Source of the DNA: an uncultured Lachnospiraceae bacterium
GTDB taxonomy: Bacteria; Bacillota; Clostridia; Lachnospirales; Lachnospiraceae
DNA: 64,000 bases
NCBI GenBank assembly: GCA_947631955.1
Contig: CANRNJ010000008.1
Coordinates: forward strand, 1-64,000
Direction: 5' to 3'
The notes beneath the pieces are model-generated. The model worked only from the letters and a program-made list of their open reading frames with translations, was not told the origin of the DNA and ran no database searches. This document shows positions 17,017 to 25,445 of the stretch, piece by piece. Position numbers and translations under genes: made by a program. Position 1 is the stretch's first letter. Each line of letters begins with the position of its first letter.

Positions 17017-18063
17017 TTAATCGATCACTTTTTCAATATATACATTATTGAACTCCAACAGATCCTTGACGGCGTCCACGCTCCGCCCGTCCTTGTCTTT
17101 GATGATGCGCAGAACCGGTCTGTTGGGAAAATCTTTGTTCTGATAAAGGACGATCCCTACTTCTTTCTCATTCGTCAGAACGGTTGTTCCGGCAGGATAT
17201 ACGGCTGTAAATTCCAAGAAAATATCGACTATTTTTCCGTCAAACTTTACATTTTTAAAACTTTTGAGGTATTCGACCGCCTCGTATACCTTGACCCGTC
17301 TGCATCCGATACCGCAGATCATTTCATCAAAAGCGTCACAGATCTGAATAATACGGCATCCGATCGAACTGTCCGTGGCTTTGAGCGGATACCCGGAGCC
17401 ATCCAGCCTTTCATGATGATATAATATCATATTTTTGCTTTCATTGGAAATCCAATTTTCACCGCGCAGGGCGGTATACCCGTATATCGGATGTTTCTTA
17501 AATTCGGATGCCTCGAATCCGGACAGCTGGTCGATATTTTTGTTGAAAAAATCGATGGTCAAATAGCGCAGTCCCAAATCGTGGAGCAGGCAGCTTACGC
17601 CGATGTCGTGCGCGGTTTCATGCGGAAGATCCATTTTCAGGGCAACCAGCGTCGCCAGACTGCATATGCTGATGGAATGTTCATAAATATCGCTGCTGCG
17701 TTCTTTTATATCGTAAATCTGTTCCACCACGTTGTCTTCTTCAAGTATATTCGTAATAATGCGGTCAGCCATCTGGCATAGTTCTTCCAATTTTTCATTG
17801 TGGCTGTAGGTATGTTTTTCAAGAATGTTTTTTACCTTACGCTTAAAAGCCTGTTCCACATCTTCCCTGAGAATGGCAACGGTCTTAGTATGCGGTTCAT
17901 CCTCCTGAATATACACTTCCGTGATATCCAGTTCTTTGAGTTTCTCGATATATTCCTGCTTCAGCGGCATCCCTTCGGAAAGAAGTACCTGATATTCCTG
18001 CGTAAAAACATCTTTAGCCAGAATCTCGGTTCCCGTTAGATCTTTGACTTCACATCGTTTCAT
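17017..18063 (-). CDS. HD-GYP domain protein (putative c-di-GMP phosphodiesterase)
   Basis: Protein of 348 aa. The N-terminal ~60 residues form a small domain often joined to HD-GYP proteins (VLLSEGMPLKQEYIEKLKEL...VYI). The HD-GYP domain covers ~115-310 with the metal-binding set EHS, LLHDLGL, KKHPIYGY and HHERLDGSGYP; the Gly-Tyr-Pro signature is intact, although the Lys usually found in HDxGK is Leu here. The family hydrolyses cyclic di-GMP to pGpG or GMP. It has no transmembrane segment or receiver domain. It starts 20 bases after the DUF4446 gene on the same strand and probably leads into serS. Confidence 0.87.
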   Translation of the reverse strand: MKRCEVKDLTGTEILAKDVFTQEYQVLLSEGMPLKQEYIEKLKELDITEVYIQEDEPHTKTVAILREDVEQAFKRKVKNILEKHTYSHNEKLEELCQMADRIITNILEEDNVVEQIYDIKERSSDIYEHSISICSLATLVALKMDLPHETAHDIGVSCLLHDLGLRYLTIDFFNKNIDQLSGFEASEFKKHPIYGYTALRGENWISNESKNMILYHHERLDGSGYPLKATDSSIGCRIIQICDAFDEMICGIGCRRVKVYEAVEYLKSFKNVKFDGKIVDIFLEFTAVYPAGTTVLTNEKEVGIVLYQNKDFPNRPVLRIIKDKDGRSVDAVKDLLEFNNVYIEKVID

Positions 18064-18083
18064 GCTTTTACCCTGCTATGACA

Positions 18084-18614
18084 CTATTTCTCTAAAGTAA
18101 CATCCGTAACTCCCATTGCAATATCCAACGCTTTCTTTTCTTCATCACCCAGCGAGATCTGGCAGATCCCCTTTTTAATCTCTTTTGTATAGGAATAGCA
18201 CCCCTCTGTGCTGTGTACGCAATTTAGTATAAATCCGTTGTAATTTTCGTCAAGCAATGCAAGGGAAAAACTGAGCTGCCCGCCCATCTGATTAAAAGCG
18301 TCGTACTTGACGATGCCGACTTTCTGGAACGCGCCTTCAAATTTTCTGTACAGTGCCTGGATATCCTTACGATTTTTCTCGGTGGATGTTTTAAGGAATT
18401 TATTATCTTCAAAAATACCCATGATGTCATTTTCCAGACTCTTGGCATTTTTCCCGGACATAAACTTTTTATACCGCTTTGAAAGCCTGCCGATCTTGAC
18501 AGCCTGAACGATCACCGTGATGATCAATATAAGGATCAGCGCATATGCGGCAATAAAAAGATATGTCAGATCGAAACCGCCTATTCCCAACTTTTCCAAC
18601 AAATTATAGTTCAT
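18084..18614 (-). CDS. DUF4446 family membrane protein
   Basis: Protein of 176 aa with one N-terminal membrane segment (LTYLFIAAYALILILIITVIVQAV), a short charged helical region, and a conserved globular part containing VKYDAFNQMGGQLSFSLALLDxNxNGFILN, which is the DUF4446 signature. Genes of this family commonly follow parB in Clostridia, as here, but no function is established. AAAGG precedes the ATG. The neighbours are parB upstream and the HD-GYP gene downstream. Confidence 0.85.
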   Translation of the reverse strand: MNYNLLEKLGIGGFDLTYLFIAAYALILILIITVIVQAVKIGRLSKRYKKFMSGKNAKSLENDIMGIFEDNKFLKTSTEKNRKDIQALYRKFEGAFQKVGIVKYDAFNQMGGQLSFSLALLDENYNGFILNCVHSTEGCYSYTKEIKKGICQISLGDEEKKALDIAMGVTDVTLEK

Positions 18615-18710
18615 CGGATCTGTACCTTTCTTTCATGCATCCATTGCTTATCTGCACACTACTTTGTCTTTTGATATATCGTTTTGTGTGCCGCTTCGTT
18701 TGAACAGCGG

Positions 18711-19604
18711 TCACTTGGACAGAAGATCTACGATCCTGTCCAGATCGTCGTGGTTATAAAATTCGATCTCGATCTTGCCGGCACCCTTTCCTTTAGATGC
18801 GATCTCTACTTTTGTGCCAAGGGATTGTTTTAATTTCTCCGCCACATCCTGATAGATGATCTCCAATCCGGTGTCATCCGGATCCTCCTTCTTCGGCTTC
18901 TCCGGTTTGTTCAGATTCTTGACCAGTTTCTCCACATCCCGCACGCTCAGCTTTTCATCAAATATTTTCTGGGCGATCGTATACTGCTGCTCAGGATCCT
19001 CAATGGAGATCAGCGCTCTGGCATGTCCGGTCGAAAGCATCTCGTCGATGATCATCTGCTGTACTTCATCACAAAGTTTCAGCAGACGCATTGAGTTCGT
19101 GACCGCCGTTCTGCTCTTGGATACCCTTTCGGCCACTTCATCCTGTTTCAGGTGAAACTCTGTCAGCAGCCTTTTATATGCCTGCGCCTCTTCGATCGGA
19201 TTAAGGTCTTCCCTCTGGATATTCTCAATAAGGGAGATCTCTACGATCTCTTGCTCCGTGTAGCTGCGTATGATGACGGGAACTTCCTTAAGTCCCGCCA
19301 TTTTAGCGGCGCGCCACCGGCGTTCACCGGCGATGATCTCATAATAGGTCTTTCGATCCTGTACAAGAATAGGCTGAAGCAGACCGAACTGTTTAATGGA
19401 ATCGGCCAGTTCTTGGAGCGCGTCTTCGTCAAAATTCTTTCTGGGCTGCTCCCGGTTAGGCTCGACCTGTGTGATCCTGACCATCGACACCGGTTCCTTG
19501 CCCTCTTCCTTTTCCGTGGCTGCTTTTTCCGAAACCGGCTTCTCCTGTATCGGAATCATCGCATCCAATCCTTTTCCCAAACCTCTTTTTACTTTCGCCG
19601 CCAT
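18711..19604 (-). CDS. parB: Chromosome partitioning protein ParB (Spo0J)
   Basis: CTP-dependent DNA clamp of 297 aa that loads at parS and spreads to organise the origin region and recruit SMC. The N-terminal ParB/Srx domain (~45-135) carries GERRWRAAKMAG, the Arg-rich CTP-binding box. The central helix-turn-helix (~140-200) includes VAERVSKSRTAVTNSMRLL for parS recognition, and the C-terminal dimerisation domain ends with DLDRIVDLLSK. It begins three bases after the parA stop codon. Four parS-like sequences lie just upstream of parA (20678-20810). Confidence 0.97.
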   Translation of the reverse strand: MAAKVKRGLGKGLDAMIPIQEKPVSEKAATEKEEGKEPVSMVRITQVEPNREQPRKNFDEDALQELADSIKQFGLLQPILVQDRKTYYEIIAGERRWRAAKMAGLKEVPVIIRSYTEQEIVEISLIENIQREDLNPIEEAQAYKRLLTEFHLKQDEVAERVSKSRTAVTNSMRLLKLCDEVQQMIIDEMLSTGHARALISIEDPEQQYTIAQKIFDEKLSVRDVEKLVKNLNKPEKPKKEDPDDTGLEIIYQDVAEKLKQSLGTKVEIASKGKGAGKIEIEFYNHDDLDRIVDLLSK

Positions 19605-19607
19605 ATC

Positions 19608-20375
19608 CTATACACCCTTTCTGTTGATTACTTCATCCGCCAACAGCCTGTATGCTTCGGCGCCTGCGGACTTCGGATCATACATGGCGATCGGCATCCC
19701 GTAACTTGGCGCTTCCGCCAATCGGATATTTCTTGGGATCACCGTATTAAAAACATTTTGTTTAAAATGATTCTTAACGTTCTCTACGACCTGCATAGAA
19801 AGATTTGTTCTGGAATCGTACATAGTAAAAACAACGCCTTCCATGTCCAGATCCGGATTCAGTCTTTCTTTGACCAGATTGACGGTGTGGATCAACTGGC
19901 TCAATCCTTCCAGTGCGTAATACTCGCACTGTATCGGTACAAGTACCGTGTCCGCGGTCGTCATGGCGTTGATCGTCAGAAGGTTCAATGACGGCGGACA
20001 ATCGATGATGATAAAATCGTATTTATCCTTGACCCAGTCCACTTCATTTTTTAATATGTACTCCTTTTTATCGACGCCGATCAGTTCAATCTCGGCAGCC
20101 GCCAGATTGACGTTGGACGGAATGACCGACACGCCCGGAATCACATCGTTCAAAATGCACTCCCTGATCGAACATTCACCCAATATCAATTCGTAGACTG
20201 TGTTTTCCAATTCATTTTTCTCGACGCCAAAACCGCTGGTCGTATTGCCCTGCGGATCGGTATCGATCACCAGAATCTTCTTGCCTTTCTCCGCTAAAGA
20301 TGCGGATAAATTGATGGAAGTTGTTGTTTTGCCAACTCCGCCTTTTTGATTTGCAATTGCAATCGTTCTTCCCAT
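19608..20375 (-). CDS. parA: Chromosome partitioning ATPase ParA (Soj)
   Basis: Walker-type ATPase of 255 aa that works with ParB in origin segregation; in Bacillus the homologue Soj also controls DnaA. The deviant Walker A KGGVGKTTTSINLSA starts at residue 11, with a second Lys before the usual one, followed by DTDPQGN and the Walker B IIDCPPSLN around residue 125. The short N-terminus means it lacks an autoregulatory HTH, as usual for chromosomal ParA of Firmicutes. It is the first gene of parA-parB. Confidence 0.97.
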   Translation of the reverse strand: MGRTIAIANQKGGVGKTTTSINLSASLAEKGKKILVIDTDPQGNTTSGFGVEKNELENTVYELILGECSIRECILNDVIPGVSVIPSNVNLAAAEIELIGVDKKEYILKNEVDWVKDKYDFIIIDCPPSLNLLTINAMTTADTVLVPIQCEYYALEGLSQLIHTVNLVKERLNPDLDMEGVVFTMYDSRTNLSMQVVENVKNHFKQNVFNTVIPRNIRLAEAPSYGMPIAMYDPKSAGAEAYRLLADEVINRKGV

Positions 20376-20811
20376 ACTGTGTTTTCCTCTGCTTTCGTTT
20401 TGTATTTCGACAAAACGCTTCTCTCCAAAATCTGTTCTTTTTGTGTCCGTTTACGATTATAACACTAAACAGTATGAGAATCCACAGGAAAATTTTTGAC
20501 TTTTGTATTATTTCATTTTCCGCAGGACTGTGTTGATTTGAATTATCGCCTTGCCGCAGCAAAAATTATGGCTTGACCCGTTTCATTACCTATTTTCTAT
20601 CCGGTTGATTATGATAACGGATCATTGCAGATGATCTTATTCTTCCTCTGGAATATTCCGGATGATAGTGATATGGATGTTTCACGGTCGATTTTGCGTA
20701 TTATTTAGAATGTTTCACGGGAAACACACTATATTTTGGGTGAAAATGTTTCATGTGAAACTTTATCTTGTGCCCGCGGTCTGAATGTCAAAAATGTTTC
20801 ACGTGAAACAA
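20376..20811. other. 436-bp intergenic region upstream of parA
   Basis: No coding gene is seen. The parA side has an extended -10 promoter (TGT-TATAAT, minus strand, TATAAT at 20456-20461), about 80 bases from the start codon. The middle (~20470-20670) is AT-rich with no recognised motif. The distal part holds the parS cluster annotated separately. Confidence 0.7.
20678..20810. promoter_or_regulatory. parS: parS centromere cluster
   Basis: Four ParB-site-like sequences within 133 bp. 20795-20810 is a perfect TGTTTCACGTGAAACA. 20747-20762 reads TGTTTCATGTGAAACT (two changes). 20711-20726 reads TGTTTCACGGGAAACA (one change). 20678-20685 is a half site TGTTTCAC. They lie between parA and a response regulator gene, about 12 kb from dnaA, which is the expected location for origin-proximal parS in Firmicutes. 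Confidence 0.93.
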
Positions 20812-21456
20812 TTAAAAAAGTTTGATAATATTATTTTTAATTGCAAATACTGCTGCCTGTGTTCGATCGGAAACATCTATCTTTTTAAAAATATTGGATA
20901 CATGATTCTTAACGGTACGTTCACTGATATTTAAGTTCGTAGCGATTTCTTTGTTGAGCATACCGTTCGCCACCTTAATCAATACTTCTAATTCTCTGCC
21001 GGTAAGAGATTCGATCTTGTCCTTATCAATATCTCTGTTTGCCAGACGATTATTTAATGCGGGAATCAAACTGGCTTGGATATAATTTTCACCGGACAGG
21101 ACTGCCTGTATCGCTTTTTTCAGTTCAGCGGATTTTGAATCTTTCAAAATATAACCGTCTACACCCATATCAACTGCTTTCAATAAATACTCTACTTCAT
21201 TATGTACAGTCAAAATCAGGACCCTGACGTTATATCTTTTTTCTTTTATTTCACTCAAAACATCCAATCCGTTCTTGCCCGGCATATTAATATCCAAGAG
21301 CAGAACATCCGGAATCTCTTCCCTCAATTTTTCAAGGCACTCTTTTCCATCCGACGCTTCTGAAATCACCTCAATGCTTCCGTCAAATTCCAACAGCTGT
21401 TTGATACCCTCACGCACTAAGCTGTGATCATCTGCAATCATAACCCTTATTTTCAT
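20812..21456 (-). CDS. NarL/DegU-type response regulator
   Basis: Two-component response regulator of 214 aa. The receiver domain (1-120) has the acidic pair in IADDHS, the phospho-acceptor Asp in LLLDINMPGKNG near residue 55, and the conserved Thr and Lys in LILTVHNE and YILKDSKS. The C-terminal LuxR-type HTH (~145-210) has LTGRELEVLIKVANGMLNKEIATNLNIS-like sequence. The ATG at 21456 has GGAGG seven bases upstream. The stop codon lies next to a perfect parS site. It is downstream of, and probably co-transcribed with, the adjacent histidine kinase. Confidence 0.93.
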   Translation of the reverse strand: MKIRVMIADDHSLVREGIKQLLEFDGSIEVISEASDGKECLEKLREEIPDVLLLDINMPGKNGLDVLSEIKEKRYNVRVLILTVHNEVEYLLKAVDMGVDGYILKDSKSAELKKAIQAVLSGENYIQASLIPALNNRLANRDIDKDKIESLTGRELEVLIKVANGMLNKEIATNLNISERTVKNHVSNIFKKIDVSDRTQAAVFAIKNNIIKLF

Positions 21457-21515
21457 ATTCCCCTCCAACAAAACAAATTTCTGCACTTTCTATTTGTATG
21501 TCCCTTCACACACAT

Positions 21516-22499
21516 TTAATCACAATCGGTCTTCGGAATTTTGATGTCGATGGAAGTCCCGCCGTTCATATCAAAACGAAGAGTTCCGTCTAAGAAATCC
21601 ACCCGTTCTTTTATCACAGAAAGCCCAAAATGTTTGTCTTTTTTTAATGCCGTATGAATGTCAAAACCCGATCCGTCGTCACAGACACAAAGATGATAAA
21701 AGTCACCGTCTTCTTTTACCGCTACGCGGATCTCTGTTCCGCCGGAGTGCTTTATGGCATTTTGAACACACTCTTGAATGATGCGGTAAATCGACAGCAG
21801 CCGGATATAACTTGAAGGATTCGACTGGTCTAAGGCGATCGGGTCAATGTCCACGGAGATCTGAAACTGCATATCCTGATTTAAAACCGTAATCAGCTTT
21901 TCCATCGTTTCCTTGAATCCCAAATCGTCAAGAGATATCGGCCGTAATGCAAAAATACTGTTTCTTATCTCCTCAATGACAGTATGGATCAGCTTCTCCA
22001 CCGTCGCCAGTTCCAACTTTGCTTTGACCGGATCTTCATCGATATACAGCGCGCTGAGTTCCACCTTATGAACAAGATGCGTCAGGTTCTGCAGCGACGT
22101 ATCGTGAAGATCTCTGGCAATCCTCTGGCGTTCTTTTTCCTGTGCATCGAGAATCGATATTTGTTTCACATGTAACTCGGACGAGTCGGACAAAAAATTT
22201 TCCAACTGCACTATTCTGTTATCATCTAAATGAATCTGTTTTTCGATTTCATCGCAGTCCGCCGTCAGTTTCTGCTTTTCCCGTTTTCTTTTTTCTATAT
22301 CATCATGATATACATCTTCCACCCTGCGCGGAAGAAAAACTTGAAGATCACTTTCTTCTTTATTTAAAAGTCCATTCAGATAACTATCGATTTCAGCTAT
22401 TTGATTTCTTTTTTCCTCTAAATGAGAATACAGGATCGATTTCTCATTTTTCAATTCGTCATACATTGTCTGTATGATCTGGTAATTGGAAGAATTCAT
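21516..22499 (-). CDS. DegS-like sensor histidine kinase
   Basis: Cytoplasmic histidine kinase of 327 aa. The N-terminal ~130 residues form a charged coiled coil with no membrane segment. The HisKA_3 box ERQRIARDLHDTSLQNLTHLVHK near residue 140 contains the phospho-accepting His, followed by the HATPase domain with CVQNAIKHSGG (N box) and VCDDGSGFDI (G1 box). This layout is like DegS of Bacillus. It pairs with the response regulator 59 bases downstream. The signal and regulon are unknown; the divergent alpha/beta hydrolase gene is one candidate target. Confidence 0.92.
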   Translation of the reverse strand: MNSSNYQIIQTMYDELKNEKSILYSHLEEKRNQIAEIDSYLNGLLNKEESDLQVFLPRRVEDVYHDDIEKRKREKQKLTADCDEIEKQIHLDDNRIVQLENFLSDSSELHVKQISILDAQEKERQRIARDLHDTSLQNLTHLVHKVELSALYIDEDPVKAKLELATVEKLIHTVIEEIRNSIFALRPISLDDLGFKETMEKLITVLNQDMQFQISVDIDPIALDQSNPSSYIRLLSIYRIIQECVQNAIKHSGGTEIRVAVKEDGDFYHLCVCDDGSGFDIHTALKKDKHFGLSVIKERVDFLDGTLRFDMNGGTSIDIKIPKTDCD

Positions 22500-22636
22500 A
22501 CTTTACACCTATAGACTGACAAGCGGTTTCAACAAAAATGAAAAAACACATATATTTTTATAATATAATAAATTTTCTAATTGTAAAGAATTTTATGCAA
22601 TTTAAGTTAGGTAATTAATTTAGTCCCTTTTCTGAA

Positions 22637-22679
22637 TTGTAAAATAGGATCTTATCCTATATAATAAAAATAAGATCCT
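22637..22679 (+). promoter_or_regulatory. Promoter with overlapping inverted repeat (alpha/beta hydrolase)
   Basis: The promoter is TTGTAA (22637-22642), a 17-bp spacer and a perfect TATAAT (22660-22665). A perfect 10-bp inverted repeat, AGGATCTTAT (22646-22655) and ATAAGATCCT (22670-22679), straddles the -10 and start region, which is a good position for an operator. If transcription began upstream of it, the same repeat would form an RNA hairpin. Confidence 0.7.
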
Positions 22680-22704
22680 TTTACTGAGATTGGGAGGTAC
22701 ACTT

Positions 22705-23655
22705 ATGAATAAAAAACCGGCTACTGCGATTGTCTTATCAGGAGCTGCCGCTGCGGCAATGCATATCATAAACCGCGTGCACACTTCCATGTGTACTGCA
22801 AAAAGTTTACTGAATAATTGTGAAAACCGTTATTACGAATGGCGTTTTGGAAAAATAAGATACCAGAAAAAGGGACAGGGCGCGCCGCTTCTTTTGATCC
22901 ATGACCTGACCGTCGGAAGCTCTAACTATGAATATCATAGACTGATCAATAACCTGACTGAAAATCATGAGATCTATTCACTGGACCTCCTCGGCTATGG
23001 CCTTTCCGACAAACCGTCTATGACATATACAAACAATATGTATGAACAGCTTATCAACGATTTCATAACAAATGTTATTAAAAAGAGGACTTCCGTCATT
23101 GTATCGGGGGAATCCGTTCCTTTTGTGATATTGGTATGTCACAACAATCCGGAGATCATCAACAAGCTGATCTGCATCAATCCGCAAAATTTATATTTAC
23201 AGAATCAGATACCGTCGAAACAGACCGCATTGATGAAGTATTTTATAGAGATACCGGTTTTGGGTACGTTCGCCTATCATGTGCTCACAAACAAGTGGAC
23301 GCTGGAAAAGATGTTCCGGGAGCAGTATTTCTATGACCACAGCAAGATCAAGGAAAAGTATATCTCGAATTATCTCGAAGCGGCGTACGACGGCGGATAT
23401 AATTCCAAATATGCCTTTGCAAGTTATGTGGGAAAATACATGAATCTGAACATTCTGCGCGAGTTAAAAGACATCAACAACAGTATTCTGATCATTGGCG
23501 GCGAGAAAGAAGAGGACATAAAAAACACCGTCGACAATTACAAATATTACAATGCGGCGATCGAAGACGTCTATATTCCCAATACAAAACATCTTCCTCA
23601 GCTGGAGGCGCCGGATGAAATGCTGGAGCAGATCAGGGTTTTTCTTGGCGCATGA
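22705..23655 (+). CDS. Alpha/beta hydrolase, membrane-anchored
   Basis: Protein of 316 aa with an N-terminal hydrophobic segment (ATAIVLSGAAAAAMHII), probably an uncleaved anchor, followed by an alpha/beta hydrolase fold. LLLIHDLTVGSSNYEY is the oxyanion region and LDLLGYGLSDKP is a family hallmark. The nucleophile elbow reads SGESVPFV, so the last Gly of GxSxG is Pro. The general-acid His is probably in NTKHLPQLEAPDEM near the C-terminus. The ATG follows GGGAGG. It is divergent from the histidine kinase and overlaps the convergent radical SAM gene by 23 bp. The substrate is unknown. Confidence 0.82.
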   Translation: MNKKPATAIVLSGAAAAAMHIINRVHTSMCTAKSLLNNCENRYYEWRFGKIRYQKKGQGAPLLLIHDLTVGSSNYEYHRLINNLTENHEIYSLDLLGYGLSDKPSMTYTNNMYEQLINDFITNVIKKRTSVIVSGESVPFVILVCHNNPEIINKLICINPQNLYLQNQIPSKQTALMKYFIEIPVLGTFAYHVLTNKWTLEKMFREQYFYDHSKIKEKYISNYLEAAYDGGYNSKYAFASYVGKYMNLNILRELKDINNSILIIGGEKEEDIKNTVDNYKYYNAAIEDVYIPNTKHLPQLEAPDEMLEQIRVFLGA

Positions 23656-25384
23656 TCACTAAGCGCGCTTTTCCGTTGTTCGTAAGCGGATCTCTTTCTT
23701 CATAGCAGAAAACCAGTGCGGCAGGTTCCCTAAAAAGATGTTCCAGAACTTCCACATGCAGGGCTTTTGTCAGCTCCCGATAGTTCCGGTCCGAAAGCAC
23801 CGGGAAAAGCGCGTGCCTTTCCGCTTCTTCATGCAGTATCTCATGGATCTGGTCCTTCCATCGTTCCATGGAAAGGCAAAACGCGGGACGGTTTTTCATA
23901 TTTTCACGAAGATACAGATCACAGGCAAGATGTTCTTTCCATACAGCGATCGGATCATCGGCCGGATGGCCGTCGGCCCCAACGCCTGCTGCCGCACTGT
24001 CATGATCCCGGATCCACCGGCTGATCCGCATCTCTCCGCATTTCATCAGCTCTTCATACTTCTGCACGCGCGATAACTGAATCCCGAACAGCTTATGTTC
24101 TTCATACCACGCCGCAATAAATTCATACATTTTGTACGGCGTTTCAAAAAAAAGATTCAAATACTCCAGTGAATCGTGAAATTGACTGCTGTTATAATAG
24201 ATCTCAAGCACTTCCTCGATCTGTTTCAAATGACAGATATCCTGATAGGAAAGCCATTTCGTGGAAAGAACTTCATAGGGAGGCAGAGCCGTATGCCGGA
24301 TCTCATATTCAGGAGCCTTCTTCTCCATCTCAGAACCTTTAAGAACTTTGAGAAAACCAAGCTGCAGCTGCTCCGGCCGCAGATCGTATACGTCGTTAAA
24401 GGATCCGGCAAAAGAACGCAGATCCTCATAGGGCAGTCCCGCAATCAGATCCAGATGGACATGGATCCTTCCAAGTTTTACGATCCGTCTGACGGCAGCG
24501 GCAGCTTTTTCAAAATCCATAGTCCGTCTGATCTCATGGAGCGTCCGTTCATTGGTAGACTGAACGCCTATTTCCAACTGCACCGCGCCGGGCCGCAGTT
24601 TTTCAAACAGGCAAAAGTAATCGTCGTCCAACAGATCCGCCGCGATCTCAAAATGAAAATTTGTGACACCATTGTCATATTTTAAGATATGTTCCAGTAT
24701 CGGAAGCGCGTGATCCTTCTTACAGTTGAAGGTGCGGTCAACAAATTTTACCTGAGGCACTTTTTTCTCCAAGAAAAAATCCAGTTCACGGCACACCCGG
24801 TCCACCGACGCAAAATCCATAGTCTTCTCAATGGAAGAAAGACAATAACTGCAGGAAAACGGACACCCGCGGCTGCTTTCATAATAAATGATACGGTGGT
24901 CAAAATCCGTCACATCTTTATAATAAAAAGGAATCTCATCGAGAGTCAGCCGTGGAAGACGGCTGCCGTCGAGCACCATAGGAAGATCGGCGGATCTATT
25001 CTGCACATAAGAAGATACCAGACGGCGGAAAACGCCTTCTCCCGGACCGGCCATAACACCACGCAGCCGCCATCTGTCTATGATCTCTTCCGCATGGTAG
25101 GAAACTTCAGGTCCACCGGCCCAGATATCGGCTTCCGGCAGGATCGTATGAAGATCGAAAATAATGCTGTCGATCAGATGAAAATTCCAGATATAGCATG
25201 AAAAAGCGACAACATCGGGCTGCTTTCTGTATATTTTCTGCAAAATATATGAACCCTGCTGATTGATGGTAAATTCGATCACATCCACGCACGACTGATA
25301 TTCACCGGCACAGGCCCGAAGGGAAAGCACCGCGGGATTGGAATGTATGTATTTCGCATTAACAGCGACAAGTAAGATTTTCAT
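23633..25384 (-). CDS. B12-binding domain radical SAM protein (DUF4080)
   Basis: Protein of 583 aa with three parts. An N-terminal cobalamin-binding-like Rossmann domain (~1-140) includes NAKYIHSNPAVLSLRA. The radical SAM core (~165-370) has the 4Fe-4S cluster motif as CPFSCSYC in SSRGCPFSCSYCLSS. The C-terminal DUF4080 region is Tyr/Glu-rich. Relatives are annotated as B12-binding radical SAM proteins of unknown substrate, possibly methylases. The B12 domain lacks the usual DxHxxG histidine that I can see, so cobalamin may bind base-on or not at all. The ATG has GGAAGG upstream. It lies next to rsmG on the same strand. Confidence 0.87.
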   Translation of the reverse strand: MKILLVAVNAKYIHSNPAVLSLRACAGEYQSCVDVIEFTINQQGSYILQKIYRKQPDVVAFSCYIWNFHLIDSIIFDLHTILPEADIWAGGPEVSYHAEEIIDRWRLRGVMAGPGEGVFRRLVSSYVQNRSADLPMVLDGSRLPRLTLDEIPFYYKDVTDFDHRIIYYESSRGCPFSCSYCLSSIEKTMDFASVDRVCRELDFFLEKKVPQVKFVDRTFNCKKDHALPILEHILKYDNGVTNFHFEIAADLLDDDYFCLFEKLRPGAVQLEIGVQSTNERTLHEIRRTMDFEKAAAAVRRIVKLGRIHVHLDLIAGLPYEDLRSFAGSFNDVYDLRPEQLQLGFLKVLKGSEMEKKAPEYEIRHTALPPYEVLSTKWLSYQDICHLKQIEEVLEIYYNSSQFHDSLEYLNLFFETPYKMYEFIAAWYEEHKLFGIQLSRVQKYEELMKCGEMRISRWIRDHDSAAAGVGADGHPADDPIAVWKEHLACDLYLRENMKNRPAFCLSMERWKDQIHEILHEEAERHALFPVLSDRNYRELTKALHVEVLEHLFREPAALVFCYEERDPLTNNGKARLVIMRQEKP

Positions 25385-25445
25385 TCAACAGCCTTCCTCT
25401 CACAAACCGGCCCTGCAGTTTACTGATCTATAAAAAATCCTGTGC

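Noticed and set aside
15635..18063. T-box riboswitch in front of serS
   Set aside because: No T-box sequence or antiterminator pair was seen, and serS sits inside a same-strand gene cluster.
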